Notes under the pieces: model-generated
The model's database searches: none
Told to the model about the DNA's origin: nothing
What the model saw: only the letters and a program-made list of their open reading frames with translations
Assembly: GCA_001636675.1 (NCBI GenBank)
Contig: AZGY01000003.1
Coordinates: forward strand, 496,352 to 560,351
From: Moelleriella libera RCEF 2490
Lineage: Eukaryota > Ascomycota > Sordariomycetes > Hypocreales > Clavicipitaceae
Length of the DNA: 64,000 nt
Direction: 5' to 3'
In this document: positions 43,533 to 53,031 of the stretch, in pieces
Layout of the letters: the number at the start of each line of letters is the position of its first letter
Position numbering within the stretch: the first letter of the stretch is position 1
Position numbers and translations under genes: made by a program

Positions 43533-45389
43533 ATGAAAAAGGTCTGTTCGGAATGTCGGTGAGTAATCGGCAGACAAGGCCCGACGATTGCATGGCAGAC
43601 TTCTGACGAGAAACTAGGCAGCGAAAGCTAAAATGCACAACTCTCGATGGGCATGAAAGATGCACTTTTTGCGAGTCTCGAAACTTGGTGTGTTCGAAAC
43701 CAGACCCGACCGCAGGATCCTGTTCGTGGTGTCGGTGAGTAATCGGCAGACAAGGCCCGACGATTGCATGGCAGACTTCTGACGAGAAACTAGGCACCGA
43801 AGGGTAAAATGCACACTTCTCCCTGGGCATGAAAGATGCACTTTTTGCGAGTCTCAAAACTTTGAGTGTTCGAAAGCAGGGGCGGCCGCAGAATCCAGTA
43901 TGAGCCGTGAGACTCCTCAACAGCGTCCAGGCGCCCCAACGCTGCTGACGACGCGGTCGGAGACGCCGCCCAGTCAGCGTGGTCTTTGGACGGCAAGCGT
44001 CTGCTTCGAGTTGGTCGAGCTGTACTTCTCCCATATTGATGATGAATTTCATTTTTTGTTTCACCCGCCTTCTTTCATGTTAGACTTACAACGCCATCGG
44101 GCTCCGCCAGTCGTGATTTATGCCATGATGGCACTCTCGGCCAGGTTGGGAGAGACGGCTCTGATGCTTGTAGTAGGACTTGGCTGACGTGAAGGCAGGT
44201 TTTCCCCCAACCCGTTATTTGCTAATCAGTCCCCTAGCCGCAGAGGGGACCCATACGCGCAGGCAAGCCGGGCCCTGTTGAATCCCGGAGACATCTCGAT
44301 CAGCACGATCCAGGCATGTATAATCCTCGGCGCGGTGCGCGTCGGGGATGGCGAAGCAGCAGCGGCAGAAGGTGTCTGTCTTGCTGCGGCGCGCCGCGCT
44401 CATTGTGTCGAACTGCCATCACGGTTTTTGGTGGGCACAATTATGCGAGAAGTTCATCTCCGAGGTATGACTGCTAACCTGTAGGAGACTGATGAAAGCT
44501 ACTGAATCCTCCCCTGCGCCTAGTGTATTGGACCCTCCGTATGATTAACGTCTGGTCCTCAGACTGGGTCGAGATGGCACGACACGACAATGTCCCCCTT
44601 CCTATGGATGAAGAGGTCTTTCTCAATCTCGACCCAACAATTGCGAACGGAATAGTTGCTGTGAGCGACTCCAGTCGAGGTTCCTCACTCCTGGCACAAA
44701 TGATCAGGTTGAACGACATATCACTGGAAGTAAAGGACCACATCAAAGACCTCGCGGCTACGCCTCTGACTCCGGCTTCTCATCGTCGAGTGGTGGACTT
44801 GGCTGTTAAACTCGAAAAGTGGCGCGAGGCGCTTCCCGGCCATTTGCGCCCCACTGAAGATAACCTACGTTGCCATGCTGCCAGGGGCCTGGGCCGACTG
44901 TTCGTAGCTGTCCATCTAAGTGGCTATCATGTGGGGCAAGTCCTGTTTTACCCGTACCTCGACGAGCGGCTGGGAGGATCAGCTTTTGTACAGCATTGCG
45001 CCCTGACATGCAAACGATTCGCAACGGGGCTCTCCAGACTCCTTGATGCAGGCATGGCTACTCCCGGCTGTGGCGTGAAGGACAGCCTGGTGGGGCACTT
45101 CACGGTCGTTGCCTCGTCTATCCACATGCACACTGTGCGTTTTGAGAAGAAAACGCGGAGGGTTAACAAGGCCATGCGCCGACTTGAGAAAAACGTTAAA
45201 CATCTGGGGGAGTTGCAGAAGTACTGGCCTGTTTTGGATACTTGCGTTTCCCGAATGTGGACATTTATTGAGCCGTGGCAGACCAACTACCGTATGGATC
45301 GATGGATGGTCCGATTCTTGACGGAATTTGCGCGACCCCTTGCTGCAGATGAGCGCATCGAACGGACCGCTTGGGGCGTTGGCTCCTGA
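43533..45389 (+). CDS. Transcription factor with two tandem Zn2Cys6 clusters, 541 aa
   Basis: A nuclear regulator. Exons are 43533-43558, 43618-43734, 43794-44144, 44199-44464 and 44524-45389, for 542 codons with stop. The protein starts MKKVCSECR. Cluster 1 has Cys 5, 8, 15, 24, 27, 34, and cluster 2 has Cys 44, 47, 54, 63, 66, 73. Both are perfect CX2CX6CX8CX2CX6C, separated by SKPDPTAGS. Normal family members have one cluster and dimerise. The fungal-specific domain follows: ELVELYFSHIDDEFHFLFHP, VVIYAMMALSARFSPNPLF, IQACIILGAVRVGDGEAAA and VYWTLRMINVWSSDW. There is little linker or coiled coil after cluster 2, so how it dimerises is unclear. The doubling comes from a 176-bp tandem duplication that carried an intron. 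Exon 2 (117 nt, phase 2 to 2) could be skipped in frame, leaving one hybrid cluster. An MFS permease lies 1.3 kb downstream on the same strand. Confidence 0.85.
43559..43899 (+). repeat. 176-bp intragenic tandem duplication (intron plus zinc-cluster exon)
   Basis: The introns at 43559-43617 and 43735-43793 are identical over all 59 nt. The exon parts 43618-43723 and 43794-43899 align without gaps. Among 35 aligned codons 14 differ, by 17 bases, and all 14 change the amino acid. Confidence 0.92.
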
Positions 45390-46688
45390 ATGCAATGCAA
45401 TGGCAATGATGGAAGATGCAAGGACTGATCGCTGCCCGCCTTATTCATTGTTATCAAAACTCCTCTTGTTTGGTGCGTGAAGGCAATTTGGAGTCCGAGG
45501 GCTGAAGAAGGGCTGACGTTTAATATGCTTATCCTGGGCCAAAGCGTTTTGTATTCTCCAATAAAGAACCCATCGAGGGGCAGCGAAGGATGGCTATAGC
45601 TCGTATTTGACATGCTCTGTCTCACTGATTGCAAAGTGACAGTCCGGCCCCTTCCGCCGTCGATGAGGAGAGGCGAGCGACGGGCCAGCATACATGCCTT
45701 CGACGAGCCGCAGGTCCAAGTAGTTCAAAATCGGACGACGGAGCGGGAAAGACGGAAGGCAGTCGACTGGTGGTTCGCATCTGCCGAGGGAGGACAGTGG
45801 ACAACATAGGAATTCCGAGCCGCTTGCTCGAGCCTTCCCGACACGCTCTTCACTCTGTTCCTCCACTCTTGTGCGTTCGTCACGGTAGACGAGACATGTC
45901 GAGCATGGTCAGTCCAGGCAGTCTTCGCATTTGGCGGTCCGAGGACTACTTGGTAGTACAGATGGGGCAGTTGGTGATGGCGTTTCCGGGGTAAAGTTCG
46001 TGGCGCAACGACCAGGCGGGGGGCGGGATGAACAGGCTCTCCTTCGCCAGCGGGAGGGCGGGTGCCCGGTCTTGTCCAAGCAGAGGCCACCACACCCGCA
46101 TGAGGTGACCCCACAGCCTTCTGCATGGACTAGGCTTGGCCATTTCGCCCGGTGGGAATAACACGATCGGCGGTGCGATTTGAACCAGGGTCACTGGCGG
46201 TACGGACCAGAAGGGTGAGAGCGCCCGCCGTTTGCTCTGGCCCGGCGGCTGAGCGCACTTGAGGTTTCCCCGGATAATTGCCCGGGAGTCCTTGTGTCCG
46301 GCGAACTCTCCCGTAGTGTGGTTTTTTTTTTCTTCTACTTTTCTTGTTCCCGCCGAATCACACACCTCCATCAAGGCGTCTATCTGGTGTTTTCTTATCG
46401 TCTCGTCGGCATAGGCTCGGTATGGGGGGCCGGCTAGTCGGGAGCCGGGGCCTCGTCGATGGCACATAGGCGCGGTGCTACCTTGGGCTTGTAGGCGCAC
46501 ACCAAGCAAGAGGGACTCGAGGGACTGCTCGGTGGCCATCAACCCCGATCTCGGCTGAGCCTTCCCTGTCGCATTTTCATGCCGGCCGGCGTGCTGGGAC
46601 AAATAGGCCAGCTACAAAAAGCGACGGGGCTTCTCGCTCGCTCCCTCTGAGTTATTGCATCTTTTGCCAATCCGGAGCTCTGGGCGCC
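45390..46688. other. 1.3-kb intergenic region
   Basis: Between two plus-strand genes. No gene is recognised on either strand. Confidence 0.5.
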
Positions 46689-48394
46689 ATGCATGACGAA
46701 TCCAAAGTTTTCGAGGCTGAGGCCGAGGCCGAGGCCGAGCATGTCAATTCACCGCAGCACAACGAGCTCGCCGGCACAATCTCGAGGGCCAGGCAGGGGG
46801 CCACGACGGAGCATGCACTCAGTCCCCTCGAGGCCATCAAGGCATACCCAATGGCCGTCTTCTGGACGCTCATGGTCTCCTTCACCATCATCATGGAGGG
46901 CTATGACACAATTTTGTATGCCTGCCCGCCGTCCCCCCCACCCCTCGCGAGGTACCTTGCCATGTATACCTGTGTGCTGACAGCAAAACCCCAAGAATCG
47001 GAAACTTCTATGCCTTTCCCGCGTTTGCCAGAAAGTATGGCCAGTTCGTCGATGACAAGGGCAAACATCAGCTGTCTGCCCCTTGGCAGGCCGGCCTCAG
47101 CAACTGTGCCGGAGTTGGCGCCTTTTTCGGAACGCTCCTCAACGGCATCCTCGTCGACAGGTTCGGGCAGAAGAGGGCCATCATCGGCGCCCTCGTTGTG
47201 TTGTGCGGACTCATCTTCATCACCTTCTTTGCGCCCAACATCATCGTCCTGGCCGTGGGGCAGTTCCTCTGCGGCTTCCCATGGGGAGTATTTGCGTCGT
47301 CTGCGCCAGCATATGCGTCTGAGGTTTTGCCTCTGAGCCTTCGTGTCTTTCTGACCTCTTATACCAACATGTGCTTCATCATTGGACAGCTCATTGCCGC
47401 TGGCGTGCTCGCCGGGCTCGTCAAACGCGAGGACGACTGGGCCTTCCGCGTGCCGTTCGCTGTGCAGTGGGTCTGGCCAGTCATTCTCATCCCCGTCCTG
47501 AGCTTCGCTCCCGAATCGCCGTGGCATCTGGTTAGGAAGGGCAGGCTGCAGGAGGCCGAGGCATCCCTGCGGCGGCTGCAGAGTGACAGCGCGGACATTG
47601 ATACCAAGGCCACCTTGGCGACCATTGTGCACACGAACGAAACGGAGAAACAACTCACAGCGGGCACGACGTACCAGGACTGCTTCAAGGGTGTCGAGCG
47701 TCGCCGGACAGAGATTGCGTGCATGGCTTTCGCCGCGCAGGTCCTCGCTGGCTCCAGCTTCGCGTACAATTCGACCTACTTTTTCCAGCAGGTCGGGCTG
47801 GACTCGGACGCGACGTATAAACTCAACATTGGTGGCAACGCGCTTGCACTCGTCGGCACCTTTGTGAACTGGTTGGCCTTTATGCCCTTTTTTGGTCGGC
47901 GGCGCATCTTCCTGTGCGGGCTGTTCAGCCTGGTTATGGTCCTGTTCACCATTGGCGTGCTCAACGTCTGGACCAGCACGGACGGCATCGGCATGACGCA
48001 AGCCGCGCTCACTCTGGTGTGGACGTTCATCTTCCAGACGTCGGTCGGCCAGCTGGGGTGGGCCGTCCCTGCGGAGGTTGGATCAACGCGCCTGCGACAA
48101 AAGACGATTTGTCTTGCCCGCAACTCGTACTACATCGTGAGCGTGGTCTCGCAGGTGCTGCAGCCGTACTTTATGAATCCGGATCAGTGGAATCTAAAGG
48201 GCTATGCGGGCTTCTTCTGGGGCGGGACGGCCTCACTCACGCTCGTATGGGCGTTTTTCCGACTTCCGGAGACCAAGGGCCGATCCTACGAGGAGCTCGA
48301 CTGGCTGTTTGCCAGGAAGACGCCGACGAGAGCCTTTTCCAAGGCACACGTGGATGTGTATGAGGACGAGGTGGCTCAGAAAGCGGCGTCTTAG
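46689..48394 (+). CDS. MFS transporter, alpha-glucoside/maltose permease type, 541 aa
   Basis: A proton symporter of the sugar porter family. Exons are 46689-46915 and 46996-48394 (an 80-nt intron), for 542 codons with stop. EGYDTILIGNFYAFPAF, which spans the splice, is the TM1 signature of fungal MAL-type alpha-glucoside permeases. VDRFGQKRAI is the loop 2-3 motif, FAPESPWHLVRKGR lies before the central loop, and LPETKGRSYEELD follows TM12. Short EAEAEAEAE repeats at the N-terminus are low-complexity. A second ATG at 46693 is out of frame. Its neighbour upstream is the double-zinc-cluster regulator, which could control it (inference from position only). Confidence 0.88.
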
Positions 48395-49281
48395 AATGAA
48401 GGTGCTGTCTGCGTTTCGATGCAACCAGCGGGCTGCAAGTCGGGGCGCAATGGCAGCGGATGCAACGATGCAACGAAGCAAAGATGGATAGCGACTGTCT
48501 AGTTATTGTTACAAAGCCTCCCTCTGCACCACCTCATTTCTTCTTTTTGTATTTTCTTTTGCTCCATCTTTATCACTGCAGGCGTCTAGACCCAACAAAC
48601 AGAAGGATTGATCATGGTCCCAAGTAAACTGTCTTACGCAGCGGGAGCCGATGTGCTTTGTCAAGACTGTATCGGAACATGTCACGTCAAAATACACCCT
48701 GCGCCAAAAGGGAATTCCACTCTTGGAGGGTGGCTATTTAACGGATAAATATGCTGCGACAGAACAGGCTGTAGAATCCGTCCGGGCAGAGTACCACGTG
48801 GGCAGTTTTGACTAATTGTCCAGATCGGACGGCACCGCGGAGCCGGCGCCTTCCAAACGTGTGCCATCCGAAGGGGAAGAAGAAGGCATAAAGAGGCTCT
48901 TCCACTGTATTACATTCGAAGCCGTTCATATTTAGATTCCCAGAGGCGACTCGTTGATGTGAATGATTCAAGCTCGGACGAGTTGGCCCTGGGGCGTCCC
49001 CGGGCTGCGGGTTCCCGGCGGCCGAACCCGACGCCTCACAGGCACCACCACCACCATCACGTGCTGTGTATACTCGGGCCACCCAAATGACGTCCGTTGT
49101 GTTGCCGCATGAAGCACGTCCCAACCCAAAACTGAGCCTGTACATGTACCGCACGACGTTTCCTTTGCAAGAACCCGCGTTGCATTGCGTGTGTGCGTGC
49201 GTGCGTGCTTGTGCGCGCTTGCGCTGATCTCTCCCTCTGTTTTTCTGCCATGGTCCTGCTCGCCACCAGCCTCGCGTCGCC
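48395..49281. other. 0.9-kb intergenic region
   Basis: No gene recognised. GT-rich words (tgcgtgtgtgcgtgcgtgcgt) lie at about 49176-49206 near the next start. Confidence 0.5.
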
Positions 49282-50163
49282 ATGACGAAGCTCGTCCGTC
49301 CCTGCGTACGTCTCTGCGGCGCCGCACCCACGAACACCACCACCACCACAATGTTCATGTCTACTGGCCGACATCCCGCTGCCGCCGCCGCGCCGCGCTG
49401 CCTCGCAACGGCAAGCTCCTCCTCCTCCTCGCACCGCGACCGATGGCGGCCGCCACAGCCAGACCACCAACACCAGCAGTACCCCCTCGGCGCCTACTAC
49501 GCCAGCGTCATGCGCGGCGGCGACCCCATAAACTATGCCAGCGCATCCCCCCCAGTACCAGTACCGCCACCACCACCATCAGCAGCAGCAGCAAACCCCG
49601 AGTCCGAGTCCCAGCCGCCGTCTTCCGCCGCGCAAAGAGCCCGCATCATCTTCGGGTCCCGCCTCCTCGGGCCGGCCGAACACGCAGACCGCGCGCGCGC
49701 CAAGCACGACCGGTCGCAGCTCGTGGCCGGCGTGCTCGTCCCGCCGCGGCCCGAAGAGCCGGATAACTGCTGCATGAGCGGGTGCGTCAATTGCGTGTGG
49801 GAGCGGTACCGCGAGGACATGGAGGAGTGGACGGCCAAGAAGAGGGAAGCGGCACAGGCAGTACAAGCAGCGCAAGCACAAGCACAAGGGAGTGCCGAGA
49901 CGAACCCCGTTGATGGTGGTGGTGGTGGTGCTGCTGCCCGCGATGAGGGGAAGCAGGAGGCACTACCGTTGGTGGTGGGAACGATGAAGAAGCAGAAAGA
50001 CGCAGGGAGCTGGGCTGCCAGGCAACAGCAGCAGCACCAGCACCAGCAGGAGAGGCTGGAGGAGGATGTGTTTGGGGATGTGCCGGTGGGGATTCGCGAG
50101 TTCATGAAGCAGGAGAAACGGCTCAAGGCCAAGCATGCCCGCGAAGGAACAATAGGGGGCTGA
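49282..50163 (+). CDS. Oxidoreductase-like domain protein, probably mitochondrial, 293 aa
   Basis: A single exon of 294 codons with stop. The core PRPEEPDNCCMSGCVNCVWE (Cys 163, 164, 168, 171) followed by RYREDMEEW is the small cysteine motif of the oxidoreductase-like N-terminal domain family (Pfam Oxidored-like, related to OXLD1). The biochemical role of that family is not established. The Arg-, Ala- and Ser-rich N-terminus (to about residue 50) could be a mitochondrial presequence. Poly-Thr, poly-Pro, poly-Gly and Gln/His runs fill the linkers, and the end DVPVGIREFMKQEKRLKAKH is conserved in fungal members. An internal ATG at residue 24 is an alternative start. Confidence 0.8.
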   Translation: MTKLVRPCVRLCGAAPTNTTTTTMFMSTGRHPAAAAAPRCLATASSSSSSHRDRWRPPQPDHQHQQYPLGAYYASVMRGGDPINYASASPPVPVPPPPPSAAAANPESESQPPSSAAQRARIIFGSRLLGPAEHADRARAKHDRSQLVAGVLVPPRPEEPDNCCMSGCVNCVWERYREDMEEWTAKKREAAQAVQAAQAQAQGSAETNPVDGGGGGAAARDEGKQEALPLVVGTMKKQKDAGSWAARQQQQHQHQQERLEEDVFGDVPVGIREFMKQEKRLKAKHAREGTIGG

Positions 50164-50769
50164 TTCTGTTTTTGGGGGGTAGGAGAAGAAGAAAAAAGAT
50201 GAGCTGGGATGATTGGGTTGACTGACTGACTGTTGGCCTGACGGACTGGTCGGTGCCCTTCCTGCGTTGCATTTCCACCCGGCGTTGCTGCTGCTGCTGC
50301 TGCTGCTATTCCATGCCCAGGGGTACGGCGTTATTCACGGCGTTGCTTTTTTTTTTTTTTTTTTTTTTTTTTTTCTTTTCCTTCTTCTTATGCTTTTTCT
50401 CTGCGCGTTCACAGATTGCTGGGATTGGAGGGTCTACGAGAAGAAATGCCGCAGAAGCAGCAGCAGCAGCAGCAGCAGAAGCACCCGTCTGTCTCTCACC
50501 ACTGCTCCGATGACATACACGCGCCCTTTGCACGATCGCTTGCATACTGTCTTTGCATCCCGATGCCGGATTCGTATATTCTGTATGAGCATGTCCCATC
50601 GTGGCCATGGTGCTTTGCTCTTGTCCAATTGGCCTTTTCCGGTTTCGTTTCACTTTTCTTCTTTCTTTTGTCTACCCTGCCATAGCTATTCGTCAGTCTA
50701 CTTTTCCCGTTATGTATTACACCCTCCGTTCCTCCCTTGTCTTCCCTGCTTCCCCGACCATGGTGAGCA
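50164..50769. other. Spacer with T28 and GCA repeats
   Basis: Contains a T run at 50347-50374 and two short CTG/CAG runs (50285-50307, 50456-50477). No gene is seen. It is the 3' flank of two convergent genes. Confidence 0.6.
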
Positions 50770-51063
50770 TCATGATGTCGACTGCTGCGCGGCCGCGAGT
50801 CTGTCCTGCTCGTCAATGTCGAGTGCCTCCCAGGGGTAATTTATCCAGACGTCGTCCGTCGTGACGGCAGCTTCGTAGCGGTTCGCCAGCATGTCTGGGG
50901 GCAGGATACCCTTTTTCGGACGGTCCTTGTTCTGCAAAACCCCCCAATATCCAAGAACCTTTGATTAGCAACTTGTTTTCTTTTCCTTTTTCTATTATTT
51001 TTCTTTGTGTATGTGTGTGTGAGGAAGGAAAGGAAATGTGAGGGAAGGGGGCCCGCAAGGGGA

Positions 51064-51123
<60 letters not shown>

Positions 51124-51775
51124 AAAAAAGGAACCAAGGACCAAGTCGTCACGTACGTGGAGCACAAAGATGGAGAACTCAGTCTCGGGTTGATCGCCAC
51201 CGAGTTCCCGACGAGCCTTGTCGATATCCTTCTCGAGCTCGCTGACAGCGTACGCCAGCGTCGTCCGGCTGTCGTCCACCTCGTCGACGATCAAGATGCG
51301 CTTCCCGATCAGGTTCTTCATCTGGCCGAGGGCCGTCAGGTCCAGCCACTGCGTGCGCTTGACCTCGGTGCCAATCTTTTCCACCTCGCTGTCCTCCTCG
51401 CCGATGGACTCGTACAGGGAGAGGCCGATGGCCTGGATGGGGATGTTGGGCGCGCCCGGTCGTCTCTCCTTGAGGAAGGATCGCAGGATCCTTGCGGGGA
51501 TGAAGCCGCCGCCGCCAATGGCAATCATGAGCTGCGGCTGGAAATCGGCAAGAATGCGATCTGCCGATTTTTGGCACAGCTTGTGGACCTGGTACGTGCA
51601 TAAAGACAGACATGTCAGCACAGGGAGCAAGGGAACGTGGATTCTCGCAACCAGAGAACAACGTCGTGGCCGGTGATGATTATATCGGTTTTTTGTTTCG
51701 TTTTCTTGTGTGTGTGTGTAAATTTCTGAAATGGCAACTCACATCATTGTATGTGACGTGGATTTTCTCGCCCAT
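50770..51775 (-). CDS. Xanthine/hypoxanthine phosphoribosyltransferase, 208 aa
   Basis: A purine salvage enzyme that transfers phosphoribose from PRPP to xanthine, hypoxanthine or guanine. Exons on the minus strand are 51775-51743, 51588-51157 and 50931-50770, for 209 codons with stop. It starts MGEKIHVTYNDVHKLC. The PRPP-binding loop is ILIVDEVDDSRTTL (residues 109-122). MIAIGGGGFIPARILRSFL (from 32) and VKRTQWLD are conserved in the yeast Hpt1/Xpt1 group. The C-terminus VWINYPWEALD is typical. Intron 2 (50932-51156) contains a long (GA)n microsatellite (51062-51122, CT on the coding strand). Whether xanthine or hypoxanthine is preferred cannot be read. Confidence 0.9.
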
Positions 51776-52916
51776 TGTTTCCTTCACCTCTTCGCTGCCG
51801 CGGACAAGCCCTTCGTCGTGTAGCTGCTGTTGCTGTTGCGTGTGTGTGTGTGGCTTTTTTTTTTTTCTTTTCTTTTTGGGTTTCTCCCTGAGCGAGCCAG
51901 CTAGAACGAAGAGGAGGCGGCGTGCCAGTGAGATGTCAGGGAGAGAAAATCAAAGGCAGGGATGACGACAGGGCAAGAAACATATTTAAATCCTTGTGTT
52001 TTTTTCTGTTTTTTTTTTCTGTTTCATTCATTCCCTTTTTTTTTTTTTTGCCCTCCCCTTGCGAACGCGCGCGCCCCCCTCTTGCTCTTCACAGCTTGGG
52101 AGCCAGTGACTCGCGCGGGGCTGCCCACGACACACACACACACGCGCGCGCACCTGCGCCTCCGTCATCTGCGCCAGCTATGTGCCAGCCGGCCAGCCGA
52201 CAACCCCCGGAAGACGCGGCTCCGCTGTTCTAGTGATGAACGCCAACTCTATTGGCATGTCATAGCTGTGTACAGTAGTAAAACACAATGCCCTCCCTCC
52301 GTACTTCGTAGCTGTGCGTGCAAGAGGGCCTCACCGCGTTCTGCAGCTCTCCACGCCTCGGCCCCGCCGACAAGGTGCACCGTCCAGACTCGTGGTCTTC
52401 AATGTTCTGCCGCCTCGAGTACGCCCCGCCGACGATTGCGAGGTGGGACCTTCTAAAGTGTGTTCCCATGCCATCGCCCGTTTGTACGACTGGTCAGCTT
52501 ACTTTCCCACGTTGCCGTCGGGGTTTTCCGAGCTTTCTAGAATCCTGGGCCCGCTGCTGATTTCACGCAGCGAGAGCAGCGGAGATTTGAAAAAATCGTT
52601 AGACATCTTCTGCAAGCATAGAAGAGTACCCAGCCATTGTCCATTTTCACTTTTCCCCTTCACTGCGACCGAGTTAATATATGAAACTGTTCAAGGCATG
52701 GGTACGCACCCGCGCTGCTTTGAATGAACTATGCGTGTAAACGTACATGTCCACGTTATAATTTCACGGTTACGCAGTGCCTTGGGTGCCATAGTAAACA
52801 TGAATTGAATTCAGCGGCTCGAACTCGCATTGAAAGGACTGCAAAAAGTGGCATACATACACCTACGCGTCAAAAGATCATCGACCTTTGGGCAGATTAA
52901 TACATAAGGTAACAGT
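51776..52916. other. 1.1-kb intergenic region
   Basis: Has T-rich runs (51856-51880, 52004-52050) and a CA/CG run near 52130-52150. No gene is recognised. Confidence 0.5.
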
Positions 52917-53031
52917 TGACGAGACGGGGATTCGAACCCCGGCCACTTTCGTGAACGGAACACTCCTAATGGGGCGTAAGTACGTATACCATACTTGAGA
53001 CCGTCGCCATAGACCACTCGGCCATCTCGCC
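52917..53031 (-). tRNA. tRNA-Leu (anticodon CAA) with intron
   Basis: On the minus strand the acceptor GGCGAGA (53031 down) pairs with TCTCGTC, followed by discriminator A at 52917. The D-arm and A-box are TGGCCGAGTGG, the anticodon loop is CTCAAG with CAA at 34-36, the variable arm is CACGAAAGTG, and the T-arm and B-box CGGGGTTCGAATCCCCG is perfect. An intron of about 33 nt (52993-52961) follows position 37, as in other fungal tRNA-Leu(CAA) genes. The exact 3' splice point is approximate, and one anticodon-stem pair (31-39) appears mismatched. Confidence 0.88.

Noticed and set aside
42806..43606. A 266-codon plus-strand frame reaching into the double-cluster TF start
   Set aside because: Different frame from the zinc cluster, no domain, and it overlaps the promoter and the exon 1 of the neighbouring minus-strand gene.
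43291..44064. A 257-codon minus-strand frame over the tandem duplication
   Set aside because: Its internal repeat is just the antisense of the duplicated exon-intron unit.
45931..46602. Overlapping 76- and 218-codon frames on opposite strands
   Set aside because: No recognisable family. GC-rich intergenic DNA gives such frames by chance.
46901..48001. A 366-codon minus-strand frame
   Set aside because: Antisense shadow of the alpha-glucoside permease.
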